Below, piece by piece: positions 52,233 through 61,916 of a stretch of 64,000 bases of DNA. The notes beneath the pieces were generated by a model. It ran no database searches, was not told the origin of the DNA, and saw nothing but the letters and a program-made list of their open reading frames with translations. The position numbers were made by a program, and so were the translations under genes. The stretch is from Actinomadura sp. NBRC 104412. GTDB lineage: Bacteria > Actinomycetota > Actinomycetes > Streptosporangiales > Streptosporangiaceae. Position 1 is the first letter of the stretch. Every line of letters starts with the position of its first letter. The stretch lies in assembly GCF_030269515.1 (NCBI RefSeq), contig NZ_BSTM01000018.1, positions 1 to 64,000 on the forward strand, read 5' to 3'.

Positions 52233-54089
52233 CTAGGACCGGCTCGGGGACGGCGTCGGGGTGGCACCGCGCACCTCGGCCACGATGCGCGGCACCATGA
52301 GATCGGCCAGTTCGCCCACCGGAACGTCGGCCCCCACCGTCTGGCAGACCTGCCCCTGCATGGTCATGTCCAGCCGCTCCACGGCGATCTCGAACCGCAC
52401 CTTCCCCGCGCCGAGCGCGACCTGGATGGGCGAGCCGTCCCGTTGCAGGTCGGACAGCCTGATCCGGAACGGCTTCAGGGGCTCGCCGAACGGCTCGGGC
52501 TCCAGGCAGTCGGGCCGGTCGTGCGGCTTGATCCGGTCCGCCAGCCTGGCCAGCCCCGCCGGGGTGAGCGTGGCGGCCGTGAACAGGTCGGCGGCGCCGA
52601 GCACGCGGCCGGTCAGCAGGTCGACGGTGACGGTGGCGTCGCTGGTGAAGTTCTTCACCCAGTTCCCCAGCGAGCCGGGCGTGGGGGTCACGCTGAACAG
52701 GTAGGAGACCGAGATGAGCCGGTTGGTCTTCAGCAGCAGCTCGGCTTGGGAGTTGACCTCCTGGACGTCGCCCCGTCCCGCGTAGTCCCGCCGGTAGCGG
52801 TTCAGCTCCCGGTCGGACGCGGCGCGCAGCGCGGCGTTGATCCGCCGCTCCACGGCCGGGTCGGGATGCCCGCTGATCGCGACGTACTGCTGCTCCGAGG
52901 CGGCCGCGGCGGCGCCCGGCGGCCGGTTCGCGGTCACCACCCGCGCGGCGACCTGGACGAGCCTGGGCGTGGCGGTGCTCCGGCCCGGGTCGTCGCCCCG
53001 GGATCCGGCCGCGTAGGCGCCGACGCCGCCCGCCGCGAGGGCGGTGGCCGCCACACTCGCGGCGATCTTGGTGCCGGTGGCGGCGAGGATGCCGCCCGAG
53101 ACCCCCGAGGCCGTGGTCGCGCCCCCGGCCGCCGCCCCTCCGGCCGCCGCCGTGCCGCCCGCCGCCGCCGTGCCGCCCGCGGCGACGGCGGCACCGGACG
53201 CCGACGGCACCAGCCCGGCCGCGATCAGCGGGAACAGCGCGGCCAGCGCCACCGCCGCACCCGCCATGGCCCGGATCCCCCGCTGCTCCCAGCCCGGCCC
53301 GTACGCCGCCGTCGCCACCGACTCCAGTTCGGCGACGAAGTGCGCGGCACCGGGCGGACGCTCGGTCGCGCCCTTGGCCATGCCGCGCCGCACCAGTTCC
53401 CGCAGAGGGCCCGGGACGACCTCCAGAGGCGGTTCCCGGTTCAGGTGCCCCTCGCGCAGGGCGCCCAGGCCCTCGCCCGTCCCGAAAGGGCGGCGTCCGG
53501 TGACGCACTCGAAGAACACGCAGGTCGCCGAGTACACGTCCGTCGCCGGGGACGCCGGCTCGCCCCGCCACACCTCCGGAGCCATGTACGCCGGCGTCCC
53601 CGAACGCGAATCGTCCCCCGCCAGCGCCGCCACCCCGAAATCGATCAACTTGCTCAGCCCGTCACCCCGAACCATCACATTCGCCGGCTTGTAATCACGA
53701 TGAACCACCCCCACCGCGTGCGCCGCCGCCAACCCCAGCAACGACCCCTTCAACACGGTCAACGCCGCCTCGGGCCCCAGCGCCCCATGCCGCGACAGGA
53801 TCTCTTTGAGCGAGACCCCGTTCACCGCCTCCATCACCAGAGCGGCGCCCTGGGAGCTCGTGACGAACCGGTAGAGCCGCACCACGTGCGGATCGGTGAC
53901 CCGCCCCAGCATCACCGCCTCTTCGCGCAGCCGCTCGATCGCGCGATCGTCACCGTCCCGTCTGATCAGGTACTTGATCGCGACGGGGGTTCCGGCGGTG
54001 GAGTGGCGGGCCAGCACCACCCGCCCCTGCGCGCCGGTCCCCAGCTCGCGGACCTCGTCGAAGCCGTCGATCCGCCAGTTTCCGCTCAT
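52233..54089 (-). CDS. Transmembrane Ser/Thr protein kinase (second of tandem pair)
   Basis: 618 aa. N-terminal kinase: VAIK lysine K39, catalytic loop HRDYKPAN (D132), DFG at 150-152, activation segment GTPAYMAPEVW. Hydrophobic segments near residues 272-298 and 328-350 flank an Ala/Gly-rich linker, then a domain of about 250 aa resembling DUF3298/RsiV-like folds (TVTVDLLTGRVLGAADLF). Starts 13 bp after the upstream paralogue; no good ribosome-binding site, so coupling is likely. A 279-bp core is almost identical to the paralogue. Confidence 0.9.
   Translation of the reverse strand: MSGNWRIDGFDEVRELGTGAQGRVVLARHSTAGTPVAIKYLIRRDGDDRAIERLREEAVMLGRVTDPHVVRLYRFVTSSQGAALVMEAVNGVSLKEILSRHGALGPEAALTVLKGSLLGLAAAHAVGVVHRDYKPANVMVRGDGLSKLIDFGVAALAGDDSRSGTPAYMAPEVWRGEPASPATDVYSATCVFFECVTGRRPFGTGEGLGALREGHLNREPPLEVVPGPLRELVRRGMAKGATERPPGAAHFVAELESVATAAYGPGWEQRGIRAMAGAAVALAALFPLIAAGLVPSASGAAVAAGGTAAAGGTAAAGGAAAGGATTASGVSGGILAATGTKIAASVAATALAAGGVGAYAAGSRGDDPGRSTATPRLVQVAARVVTANRPPGAAAAASEQQYVAISGHPDPAVERRINAALRAASDRELNRYRRDYAGRGDVQEVNSQAELLLKTNRLISVSYLFSVTPTPGSLGNWVKNFTSDATVTVDLLTGRVLGAADLFTAATLTPAGLARLADRIKPHDRPDCLEPEPFGEPLKPFRIRLSDLQRDGSPIQVALGAGKVRFEIAVERLDMTMQGQVCQTVGADVPVGELADLMVPRIVAEVRGATPTPSPSRS
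53497..53775. repeat. Near-identical tract shared by the two kinase genes (copy 1)
   Basis: Matches 55331-55609 with 2 mismatches in 279 bp (at 53675 and 53710), while the flanking coding sequence is only about 70% identical at protein level. Covers the catalytic loop to the APE region. Confidence 0.9.
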
Positions 54090-54102
54090 GTCCGCTGTCC
54101 GC

Positions 54103-55932
54103 TCATGTCCGTTCCGGGGTCGGGGACGCCGCCGCCGGAAGCGCGGCGGCCACGTCGGGTTGTATCAGGTTCATGATCGCGGGATAGGGGACGGGCCAGA
54201 CGGCGCCCCGGCCGCAGTCCGGGTTCGACACGTCGATGTTCAGCTCCATCCGCTCCCGGGTGAAGCTGATCTCCACCACCGGCCTGCGCCCGTCCCGCTC
54301 GCGGAAGTCGCCGGGGTCGAGACCGTCGGGGAGGCAGAAGCGGTCGTCGGGCGGCAGCTCGGGCATGGCGCGGGCCAGCGCGGCCACGCCGCCGGGACCG
54401 GTGTCGCGCAGGATGTCCTGCGCGCGCAACGCCCGGCCGGTCCGCAGGTCGACGTTGACGGTCAGGCTGCCGTCCGGGTCCTCGTCCGCGACCGTGCAGG
54501 TCGTGGTGTTGAACGAGTACACCGCCGAGACCAGGAGCGGGCCGCTGTAGCGGATGCTCGCCCTGGCGGCCACCGTGGCGCAGCGTGGCACCGTCACCGG
54601 GCTGGTGTGCGGGCCCGCCACGTAGCCACGGAAGGACGCGACGGTCCGGTCGAGCGGGCCGCGCAGGGCGGTGTTGACGCGCTGCTGCAAGACCGGGTCG
54701 CTCAGGCCCGTCACCCTGACGACCTGGGCGTTCTGGATCTGGAGTGCCGGGCGTCCGGGCAGCGTGGTCGTCTGGTTGACCGTGGCGATGGCCGCGACCG
54801 GCCGCGGGGCGGGGCCGTTCCCGCCGCCGCCTCCCTCGGACGCGATGTACGCCGCCGTACCGCCTCCGGCCGCCACCGCGGCCGCCGTGCCGACCGCGAC
54901 CGCGACCTTCGCGCCGGTCGCGGCCAGCACGCCGCCACCCGCCGCGGCCCCCGCTCCCGCCCCCGCCGAGCCGCCGCCGACCGAGGTCGCGGCGACGGCG
55001 GTCCCGGAGGCCGCCCCGGCCGCGGACCCGGCCGCGCCGCCCGAGCCGAGTGCCGCCGCGCCCAGCGGGAACAGGGCGGCGAGCGCGACCGCGCCCATCG
55101 CCAGGGCTCGCACCCCACGCCGTTCCCAATCGGACCCGTACGCGCTCGTCGCCGCCGCCTCAAGCTCGGCCACGAACACCTCGGCCCCCGGAGGGCGCCC
55201 GTCCGCCTCCTTGGCCATGCCCCTCGCCACCAGGTCGCGCAGCCCTTCCGGGACGGCCTCCACCGGTACGTCGTCGTTCAGGTGCCGGGCCATCAGCGCC
55301 GCGACCCCTTCGGCGACGTACGGGCGGTGCCCGGTGACGCACTCGAAGAACACGCAGGTCGCCGAGTACACGTCCGTCGCCGGGGACGCCGGCTCGCCCC
55401 GCCACACCTCCGGAGCCATGTACGCCGGCGTCCCCGAACGCGAATCGTCCCCCGCCAGCGCCGCCACCCCGAAATCGATCAACTTGCTCAGCCCGTCACC
55501 CCGAACCACCACATTCGCCGGCTTGTAATCACGATGAACCACCTCCACCGCGTGCGCCGCCGCCAACCCCAGCAACGACCCCTTCAACACGGTCAACGCC
55601 GCCTCGGGCTCCAGCGGCCCGCTCGCGGCCAGCAGCCGCTTGAGCGACACGCCGTTCACGGCCTCCATGACCAGGGCCGCGCCATGCCGTCCCGAGACGA
55701 ACCGGTAGAGCCGCACCACGTGCGGATCGGAGACGCGGGCGAGCATGGCCGCCTCGGCGCGCAGCGCCTCGACGGCCTCGTCGTCACCCTCCCGGCGCGC
55801 CAGGTACTTGATCGCGACCGCGCCGCCGCCCTCGTCATGGCGGGCCAGCACCACCCGCCCCTGCGCGCCGGTCCCCAGTTCCCGCAGCTCGGTGAACCCG
55901 CCGAGCCGCCACCGGCCCTCGTCCACCCGCAT
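54103..55932 (-). CDS. Transmembrane Ser/Thr protein kinase (first of tandem pair)
   Basis: 609 aa. The start MRVDEGRWRLGG is preferred over an ATG 18 nt earlier because GGAGGG is 6 nt upstream. Kinase domain with VAIKYLARR, HRDYKPANVVV, DFGVAAL and GTPAYMAPEVW. Ala/Gly-rich membrane region, then an extracellular domain with VNVDLRTGRALRAQDIL and cysteine pairs (RCATV, TTTCTV, RFCLPD, NPDCGRG). Upstream gene of the pair; divergent from the helicase. Signal sensed unknown. Confidence 0.9.
   Translation of the reverse strand: MRVDEGRWRLGGFTELRELGTGAQGRVVLARHDEGGGAVAIKYLARREGDDEAVEALRAEAAMLARVSDPHVVRLYRFVSGRHGAALVMEAVNGVSLKRLLAASGPLEPEAALTVLKGSLLGLAAAHAVEVVHRDYKPANVVVRGDGLSKLIDFGVAALAGDDSRSGTPAYMAPEVWRGEPASPATDVYSATCVFFECVTGHRPYVAEGVAALMARHLNDDVPVEAVPEGLRDLVARGMAKEADGRPPGAEVFVAELEAAATSAYGSDWERRGVRALAMGAVALAALFPLGAAALGSGGAAGSAAGAASGTAVAATSVGGGSAGAGAGAAAGGGVLAATGAKVAVAVGTAAAVAAGGGTAAYIASEGGGGGNGPAPRPVAAIATVNQTTTLPGRPALQIQNAQVVRVTGLSDPVLQQRVNTALRGPLDRTVASFRGYVAGPHTSPVTVPRCATVAARASIRYSGPLLVSAVYSFNTTTCTVADEDPDGSLTVNVDLRTGRALRAQDILRDTGPGGVAALARAMPELPPDDRFCLPDGLDPGDFRERDGRRPVVEISFTRERMELNIDVSNPDCGRGAVWPVPYPAIMNLIQPDVAAALPAAASPTPERT
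55331..55609. repeat. Near-identical tract shared by the two kinase genes (copy 2)
   Basis: See 53497-53775; offset 1834 bp, 2 mismatches. Confidence 0.9.
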
Positions 55933-56564
55933 AGCGCACCCTCCGCACACCGCCAGGTCGTTCCAGGATCCGCAAGATCTTGGACAACGGCGACCCCGCG
56001 CGGGTTCGGCCGCGGCGGGACGGAACGTTCCGGCACCGAGCCATGGCCGACTGTGGCCATGGACGAACGCTTTCGGGATACGGACGGAACGTGAAGATCA
56101 TCACCCCGGCGGGCCCCCGGCCCTCGTCGTCCACAGGGAACCAACCGCCCCATATACACCATCGTCCGCGCCAGGGGAATAGCCCATACGAGCGGAGGCG
56201 TTGACTTGAAGAACCGCCCATTGGTGTAAGCATCCGGTGGTCGGTACACTGCGTCGCGGAGCGTGACCGCGCGCAGCCACGGAGAGTGACTGCTTTCAAC
56301 CCCTGACAGCGGTCGCCTAAGGAATCTTGATCGACGGCTGGTCCCTCCCGCGCGAGCGCGCGGCCACAGGTGGCGAACCGGCGGCCCGTCCCAGGGGGAC
56401 GGCCCTGCCGGCACCGGTGTGTCCGACCGGCCCGGTGCCCCGTGACGACGCGGAGCCGGGGCGGGGAGCGAAACGTCCCCCGGCCGCACCGTACGCAGTG
56501 GCACCAGGGCCCGGAGCGACGCCGCCCCGGGAGCGAGGACCCCGCATATTGGAGGCTGAAAGCC
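55933..56564. other. 632-bp gene-free region between kinase and helicase genes
   Basis: Holds divergent promoters. On the plus strand TTGACT (56201-56206) and TGTAAG (56225-56230) are spaced by 18 bp, a plausible sigma-70-type promoter that would give the helicase a leader of about 330 nt. The helicase frame is open back to a GTG at 56370, but third-position GC there (about 78%) is below that of real genes here and the encoded peptide is Arg/Pro-rich without a domain. Confidence 0.5.
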
Positions 56565-58187
56565 CTGACTACCTTTCGTGAACTCGGGGTCGTACCCGAG
56601 ATAACCGATGCCCTTGAGGCCGAGGGCATCGTCGACGCGTTCCCCATCCAGGAGCTCGCCCTGCCCATCGCGCTGGGCGGCCACGACATCATCGGGCAGG
56701 CCCGTACCGGCACCGGCAAGACCCTCGCCTTCGGCGTGGCGCTGCTCCAGCGCATCACGCACGGGGGCAGGAAGCCGCAGGCCCTGGTCGTCACCCCGAC
56801 CCGCGAGCTGGCCCTCCAGGTCACCGACGACCTGCTGGTCGCCGGCGGCAAGCTGGGCACCCGCGTGCTGTCGGTGTACGGCGGCCGGGCGTACGAGCCG
56901 CAGATCGGCGCGCTGCGCGACGGCGTGGACGTCGTCGTCGGCACCCCGGGCCGGCTGCTCGACCTGGTCAAGCAGAAGCACCTCGACCTCTCCGAGGTGG
57001 GCGTGCTGGTGCTCGACGAGGCCGACCGCATGCTCGACCTGGGCTTCCTGCCCGACATCGAGCGGATCATCGAGCTGATCCCGGCGCAGCGGCAGACGAT
57101 GCTGTTCTCGGCCACCATGCCGGGCGAGATCGTGGCGCTGTCCCGCAAGTACCTCACCCGGCCCACCAACGTGCGGGCCGAGTCGCACACCGAGTCCGAG
57201 GCCACGCCGCAGGTCGTCCAGCACGTCTTCCAGGCGCACCAGATGGACAAGCCGGAGATGCTGGCCAGGCTGCTCCAGGCCGAGGGCCGCGGGCTGACCA
57301 TGGTGTTCTGCCAGACCAAGCGGGTCTGCGACCGGGTCGCCGCCGACCTGGCCGGGCGCGGCTTCGCCGCCGCGGCGGTGCACGGCGACCTCGGCCAGGG
57401 CCAGCGGGAGCGGGCGCTGCGCGCGTTCCGCAACGGCAAGATCGACGTGCTGGTGGCCACCGACGTCGCCGCCCGCGGGCTGGACGTCGACGACGTCACC
57501 CACGTCGTCAACTACGAGTGCCCCGACAGCGCCGACACCTACGTCCACCGGATCGGCCGCACCGGCCGTGCCGGCAAGGAAGGTGTGGCGGTCACCCTGG
57601 TCGACTGGGCCGACCTGGCCCGGTGGAAGCTGATCAACGGCACGCTCGGGCTGGACTTCGCCGCCCCGGAGGAGACCTACTCCACCTCCGAGCACTTCTA
57701 CGCGGCGCTGAACATCCCCGCGGGCACCACCGGCAAGCTCCCCAAGGAGCAGCGCGGTGAGCGCGCCGGGCTGGACGCCGAGGAACTCGAGGACATCGGC
57801 GAGACCGGCAGGTCCCGCTCCGCCCACCGTGTGCGCGACCGTGACCGGGATCGCCCGGTGCGGCGGCGCAAGCGCAGCCGTACCCGCACCCGCGGCGGCA
57901 AGCCCATCGAGGCGGCCTCCTCGGGAGCCGCCGCCTCCGCCAGGCAGGCCGGTGACACGGTGACCGGTGACACGGCGACCGAGTCCGCCCCGACCGGCGG
58001 CCCCGCCGTGGCGGCCGAGGGCGACCACCCCGCCACCGGTCGCAAGCGCGGCCGGAGCCGCCGCCGCACGCGCAGGGGCGACCCGGTCGTCCCCGCCTCC
58101 GCGGCGGCCACCGACGGCGACGCGGCGGCGCAGGCCGCGCAGCACACGCGCAAGGCGGCGCGGGCGACCGACGTCCACAACTCCTGA
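56565..58187 (+). CDS. rhlE: DEAD-box RNA helicase, RhlE-like
   Basis: 540 aa from the proposed start. Q motif FRELGVVPEITDALEAEGI...FPIQ, Walker A ARTGTGKT, PTRELALQ, DEAD box LDEADRM, SAT, and motif VI HRIGRTGRAG. The C-terminal 130 residues are Arg-rich (RDRDRDRPVRRRKRSRTRTRGG, RSRRRTRRG), likely RNA-binding. Unwinds RNA in ribosome assembly or decay. No ATG, GTG or TTG occurs near the conserved domain: GGAGG at 56551-56555 is followed 9 nt later by a CTG (LTTFRELG), placed here as start. The alternative is GTG at 56370. Confidence 0.88.
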   Translation: MTTFRELGVVPEITDALEAEGIVDAFPIQELALPIALGGHDIIGQARTGTGKTLAFGVALLQRITHGGRKPQALVVTPTRELALQVTDDLLVAGGKLGTRVLSVYGGRAYEPQIGALRDGVDVVVGTPGRLLDLVKQKHLDLSEVGVLVLDEADRMLDLGFLPDIERIIELIPAQRQTMLFSATMPGEIVALSRKYLTRPTNVRAESHTESEATPQVVQHVFQAHQMDKPEMLARLLQAEGRGLTMVFCQTKRVCDRVAADLAGRGFAAAAVHGDLGQGQRERALRAFRNGKIDVLVATDVAARGLDVDDVTHVVNYECPDSADTYVHRIGRTGRAGKEGVAVTLVDWADLARWKLINGTLGLDFAAPEETYSTSEHFYAALNIPAGTTGKLPKEQRGERAGLDAEELEDIGETGRSRSAHRVRDRDRDRPVRRRKRSRTRTRGGKPIEAASSGAAASARQAGDTVTGDTATESAPTGGPAVAAEGDHPATGRKRGRSRRRTRRGDPVVPASAAATDGDAAAQAAQHTRKAARATDVHNS

Positions 58188-58262
58188 TCCCGCTGCGAGA
58201 TCACGCCCGCTTCGTGATCTCGCCGTGGGCGGCCTTCCCGCCGTGGGCCGGCTGGCGGTCGC

Positions 58263-59021
58263 CTACCGGACGCGCCGATGCGCGCGCTGGTGGGCGCGCA
58301 GGCCCAGGGCCGTGGCGGGATGGTCGGTGATCAGGACGGAGACCCGGGGGTCGTTCAGGAACCGCCGCATCAGCGGGACCGCGTTCACCGTCCAGAGCAT
58401 CACGGGGAAACCGGCGCGGGCGCACTGGCCCAGCACGCCGGTGCGGGCCAGGCGGTGGTTGAGCGCCACCATGTCGGCACCCGAGGCGCGGAGTGTGCGC
58501 ACGGGCGCGAAGTCGCGGACCATGCCGCGCTCCCAGGGGCCGCGGCCCACCGACAGCGCGACCGTCACGCCCGGGAAGTAGCGTTTGACGAGCGCGACCA
58601 CGTCGGGGTCGCGGGTGGTGACGACGAGCCGTTCGGGCCCGCAGGTCTCCTGGGCCATCGTGATGACCTCGTGCTCGGCGCCGTGCTCCTTGAGGTCGAG
58701 GTGCGCGCCCGCCCGATCCCCGATGATCTCCAGCGCCTCGCTCACCAGCGGCACCGGGCGCGGCGCCAGGTCCAGCAGCCTGGGGTAGGTGCAGCGGCTC
58801 AGCGGCACCCCCGCCACGGTACGATCATGGTGGACGACCAGCGTCCCGTCGGCCGTGCGGCGGACGTCGATCTCGACGTAGTCGGCACCGGACGCGACCG
58901 CGGCCCGCAGCCCCGCGAGGCCCGTCTCGTCCCGGCGGTGCGCCGAGACGGCCGTCGCTCCGGGACGCGCGGCACGGTGTCCCGCGCCCTGTTCCACTCG
59001 ACGTCCGGCGCGCAGTCCCAT
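58263..59021 (-). CDS. Glycerophosphodiester phosphodiesterase (GDPD) family protein
   Basis: 252 aa from MGLRAGRR; earlier TTG starts are possible. GDPD motifs: SAHRRDETGLAG (the usual HRG is HRR), EIDVRRTADGTLVVHHDRT and HLDLKEHG. It hydrolyses glycerophosphodiesters to glycerol-3-phosphate and an alcohol. No clear signal peptide; the Arg-rich N-terminus is poorly conserved-looking. Confidence 0.88.
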   Translation of the reverse strand: MGLRAGRRVEQGAGHRAARPGATAVSAHRRDETGLAGLRAAVASGADYVEIDVRRTADGTLVVHHDRTVAGVPLSRCTYPRLLDLAPRPVPLVSEALEIIGDRAGAHLDLKEHGAEHEVITMAQETCGPERLVVTTRDPDVVALVKRYFPGVTVALSVGRGPWERGMVRDFAPVRTLRASGADMVALNHRLARTGVLGQCARAGFPVMLWTVNAVPLMRRFLNDPRVSVLITDHPATALGLRAHQRAHRRVR

Positions 59022-59126
59022 GCGGCGTCCGGCCCCCCGCCCAGCCCCCTGCTCCACGGCTTGGACGCTACCAGCCAAGCCGCTTGACCGGTTACCTTGG
59101 ATCCGAATTTAGTATGGTGGCACTCT

Positions 59127-60005
59127 GTGAGTACGCCCCGGTTCGTGACCTTGCCTCCCGGCGTCGGCCGGACGTCGGTCCAGACCTCCCGAGGCGCCTT
59201 CGCGGCGCTGGAGGCCCTTCCGGGATCGGGCGTACCCGAACGCTGTCCCGCCTTGCTGGTGCCCGGCTACACCGGTAGCAAGGAGGACTTCATCGCCGTC
59301 CTCCAGACCCTCGCGCGGGCCGGGCGCCGTGTCGTGGCGGTGGACATGCGCGGCCAGTACGAGACGCCGGGCCCCGACGACCCGGCCGCCTACACCCGTG
59401 CCGAGCTGGGCGCCGACATCGCCGCGCTGGCGGAGGCGCTGGGCCCCGACCCGGTGCACGTGGTGGGGCACTCCTTCGGCGGGCTGGTGACGCGGGAGGC
59501 GCTGCTGTCGGGACGCCTCAAGCCGGCCTCGTACACGATCATGAGCTCGGGGCCCGCCGGGGTCACCGGCAGGTCGGCGGAGCGCGCCAGGGCCCTGGCC
59601 GACGCCATCCCGCAGCTTGGCATGAAGCGGATCTGGGAGCTGCACCTGGGCCCGGACGCGGTCGGACGCGGGCTGCCCCAGGAGATCGTCGACTTCCTCA
59701 AGGCGCGCACGCTGGGCAACTCCGAGACGGGCCTGGTGACGATGGCGGCGGAGCTGGTGTCCTGCCCCGACCAGGTGGACGAGCTGGCCAAGTACGCCGA
59801 GGACACGGGCCTGCGCACGCTGGTGATCTACGGCGAGGACGACGACGCCTGGGAGCCGCGCGAGCAGGCCGCGATGGCCGAGCGGCTGGACGCGGCGAAG
59901 GTCGTCATCCCGGGCGCCGCGCACTCCCCCGCGGTCGAGGCGCCCGAGACCACCGCCAGCGCCCTCACCGACTTCTGGAACCACGCCGAGCGCTGCACCC
60001 GCTGA
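59127..60005 (+). CDS. Alpha/beta hydrolase
   Basis: 292 aa. GTG (VSTPRFVTLPPG) about 11 nt after a TAGTAT -10-like element, so the mRNA may be leaderless. Catalytic elements: oxyanion loop VPGYTGSKEDF, nucleophile elbow GHSFGGL, acid in YGEDDDAWEP and His in PGAAHSPAVE. Substrate unknown; esterase, peroxidase or lipase-like. Divergent from the GDPD gene. Confidence 0.9.
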   Translation: MSTPRFVTLPPGVGRTSVQTSRGAFAALEALPGSGVPERCPALLVPGYTGSKEDFIAVLQTLARAGRRVVAVDMRGQYETPGPDDPAAYTRAELGADIAALAEALGPDPVHVVGHSFGGLVTREALLSGRLKPASYTIMSSGPAGVTGRSAERARALADAIPQLGMKRIWELHLGPDAVGRGLPQEIVDFLKARTLGNSETGLVTMAAELVSCPDQVDELAKYAEDTGLRTLVIYGEDDDAWEPREQAAMAERLDAAKVVIPGAAHSPAVEAPETTASALTDFWNHAERCTR

Positions 60006-60107
60006 CGCGGTGACGTGCGCGGTCCTTCGTACGGCCGGGGCCGGTGGTACGGTCGGGGCGGTGTAATGACACACTTACCTTCGTTTGTCTCAGGAGGAGG
60101 TGCGTCC

Positions 60108-61004
60108 ATGCCGGCGACCGTCCAGCCGCCCGAGAGCGTCACCTGGCGCGTCCACATCGACCGGTCCATGTGGGTCGGAGGGGTGCGCAGCCTCATGCTG
60201 CAAGCCCTGCACCCGCTGGCGATGTGGGGCGTCTGGCAGAACTCCAACTTCCAGGAGGACCCCTTCGGGCGGTTGCAGCGCACGTCGGACTTCGTCGGGG
60301 TGGGCACGTTCGGCAGCCCCGAGGAGGTGGAGAAGGCCGGGGCCAGGGTCCGCGCGATCCATCGCAGCCTGCGCATCCTCAACCACGACACGGGCAGGAA
60401 GGAACGCCTGGACCAGCCCGAACTGCTCCTGTGGGTGCACTGCGCCGAGGTCTACTCCTACCTTGAGGTCGCGCGGCGGGCCGGGCTCCCGATGACCGAC
60501 GCCATGGCCGACCGCTACCTGGACGAGCAGCGGCAGAGCGCCACGTACGTGGGCCTGCACGCCGAGGACGTACCCGGCAGCGTCGCCGAGATGGAGACGT
60601 ACATGGCCGAGATGCGCCCCCGGCTCAGGGTCACCGAAGAGGCCGCCGCGACGGTGCGCTTCCTGATGTGGCCCTCGATGCCCGAGAACCTGAAGTTCCT
60701 GGCCCTCGGTAAGCCCGGCTGGTTCACGTTCGGCGCGCTCTGCTACTACACGCTCCCCGACTGGGCACGCCACATGTACAAAGCCCTCCCCGAAGTGCCC
60801 CAGCCGGCGGTCACCGCGGCGTTGCGTTCCTTCCGGCTGGCGATGAACTCCGTCCCGGAACGCTGGCACGACTACGCCTTCGCCAAGCAGACCCGCGACA
60901 TGCTGGCGCGAGCCAGGCAGCGGCTGGCCGCCGAAGGCTACGACGTGAGCCACGGACTGCGCGGCTTGAAAGACCCCCGGCGCTGGCCCACCTTCGCCGG
61001 TTAG
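60108..61004 (+). CDS. Oxygenase MpaB family (DUF2236) protein
   Basis: 298 aa. The ATG (MPATVQPPES) has GGAGGAGG (60093-60100) 7 nt upstream, preferred over an ATG at 60066. Family features: MLQALHPLAMWGVWQNSNFQEDPFGRLQRT and RAIHRSLRI, with histidines proposed to bind haem or iron in MpaB/latex-clearing-like oxygenases. Reaction here unknown. Stop overlaps the convergent nuclease gene (TTAG). Confidence 0.88.
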   Translation: MPATVQPPESVTWRVHIDRSMWVGGVRSLMLQALHPLAMWGVWQNSNFQEDPFGRLQRTSDFVGVGTFGSPEEVEKAGARVRAIHRSLRILNHDTGRKERLDQPELLLWVHCAEVYSYLEVARRAGLPMTDAMADRYLDEQRQSATYVGLHAEDVPGSVAEMETYMAEMRPRLRVTEEAAATVRFLMWPSMPENLKFLALGKPGWFTFGALCYYTLPDWARHMYKALPEVPQPAVTAALRSFRLAMNSVPERWHDYAFAKQTRDMLARARQRLAAEGYDVSHGLRGLKDPRRWPTFAG

Positions 61005-61912
61005 GGGGCTTCGGGTTCCGGGGGGTTCGGTTCGGCCAGGGCGGCCCAGGGGTCCTTGCGGGGGGCGGCCGCCTGGCCTTCAGGGCAGTGGCGGGCGAAG
61101 TCGCACCAGGAGCACAGGGCGGACGGCCGCGGTGGGAAGAGGCCGTTGTAGGGGGTGTGGTCCACCGGGTCGGCCGGGTTGGCGCGTGTTGCGGAGCGGT
61201 GGGCGAGGTCGCGGTAGCCCTGGTCGGCGGCTGCGGCCTCGGCGGCTATCTGCTCGGCGCGGCGCAGGTGACGTTGCAGGGACTCATCGGTGTGGTCCCA
61301 CGCGGCCACTTCGCCGGTGGGCAGGTGGTGCAGTTCCACACGGCGGCAGGGGCGGCGCAGGACACGGGCGGCGGCGAGGGCGTACAGGGCCAGTTGCAGG
61401 GACCCCCTCGCGTCGTCGGAGGTGAGGACGTGGCGGCCGGTCTTGTAGTCGACCACGACCAGTTCCGCGCCCCGCACGTCCAGACGGTCGATGCGTCCCG
61501 AGACGGCGATGCGGTCGGTGCGGGTGGCGACCGTGCGTTCCACCCCCAGGGGCTCGTCGGTGGGGTCGAGGCGCGCGACGTACCGTTCGACCATCTCGCG
61601 GGCCCGCTCACGCCACCGGGCGGACTGCTCGGCGTCCCGGTAGCCCTCGGTCAGCCAGCCGCGCCTCACCAGCGTGCCGGCCGCCTCGACGGTGCGCTCG
61701 TGCTCGGGGAGGCGCCACCAGGACGCCAGCGCGTTGTGGACGCTGGCACCCAGGCTGTTGTGCGCCCAGGGCGGGCCCTTCGGCGGGGACGGGCGATCCA
61801 GGTACGTCATCCGGTACCGCCTGGGGCAGTCCAGCCAGGCGTTCAGCCGTGACGGCGTACAGGTGTACAGCCGCTGCGGCATGCCGTCGAAGCCGAGCTG
61901 CTCGGCGGCCAT
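61001..61912 (-). CDS. RecB-family PD-(D/E)XK exonuclease with Fe-S cysteines
   Basis: 303 aa from MAAEQLGFDG. Nuclease core: SGRIDRLDVRGAELVVVDYKTGR (D...DxK) and SLQLALYALAAA (QxxxY). Cys in WLDCPRRYR plus CSWCDFARHC form the 4Fe-4S set seen in AddB/Cas4-like nucleases. Stand-alone, similar to M. tuberculosis Rv2119. Starts 4 bp after the stop of the MBL gene, so the two are cotranscribed. Confidence 0.92.
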   Translation of the reverse strand: MAAEQLGFDGMPQRLYTCTPSRLNAWLDCPRRYRMTYLDRPSPPKGPPWAHNSLGASVHNALASWWRLPEHERTVEAAGTLVRRGWLTEGYRDAEQSARWRERAREMVERYVARLDPTDEPLGVERTVATRTDRIAVSGRIDRLDVRGAELVVVDYKTGRHVLTSDDARGSLQLALYALAAARVLRRPCRRVELHHLPTGEVAAWDHTDESLQRHLRRAEQIAAEAAAADQGYRDLAHRSATRANPADPVDHTPYNGLFPPRPSALCSWCDFARHCPEGQAAAPRKDPWAALAEPNPPEPEAP

Positions 61913-61916
61913 GGTC

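Noticed and set aside
61001..61912. Cas4 assignment for the RecB-like nuclease
   Set aside because: No cas genes or arrays in the window; the stand-alone Rv2119-like context fits better.
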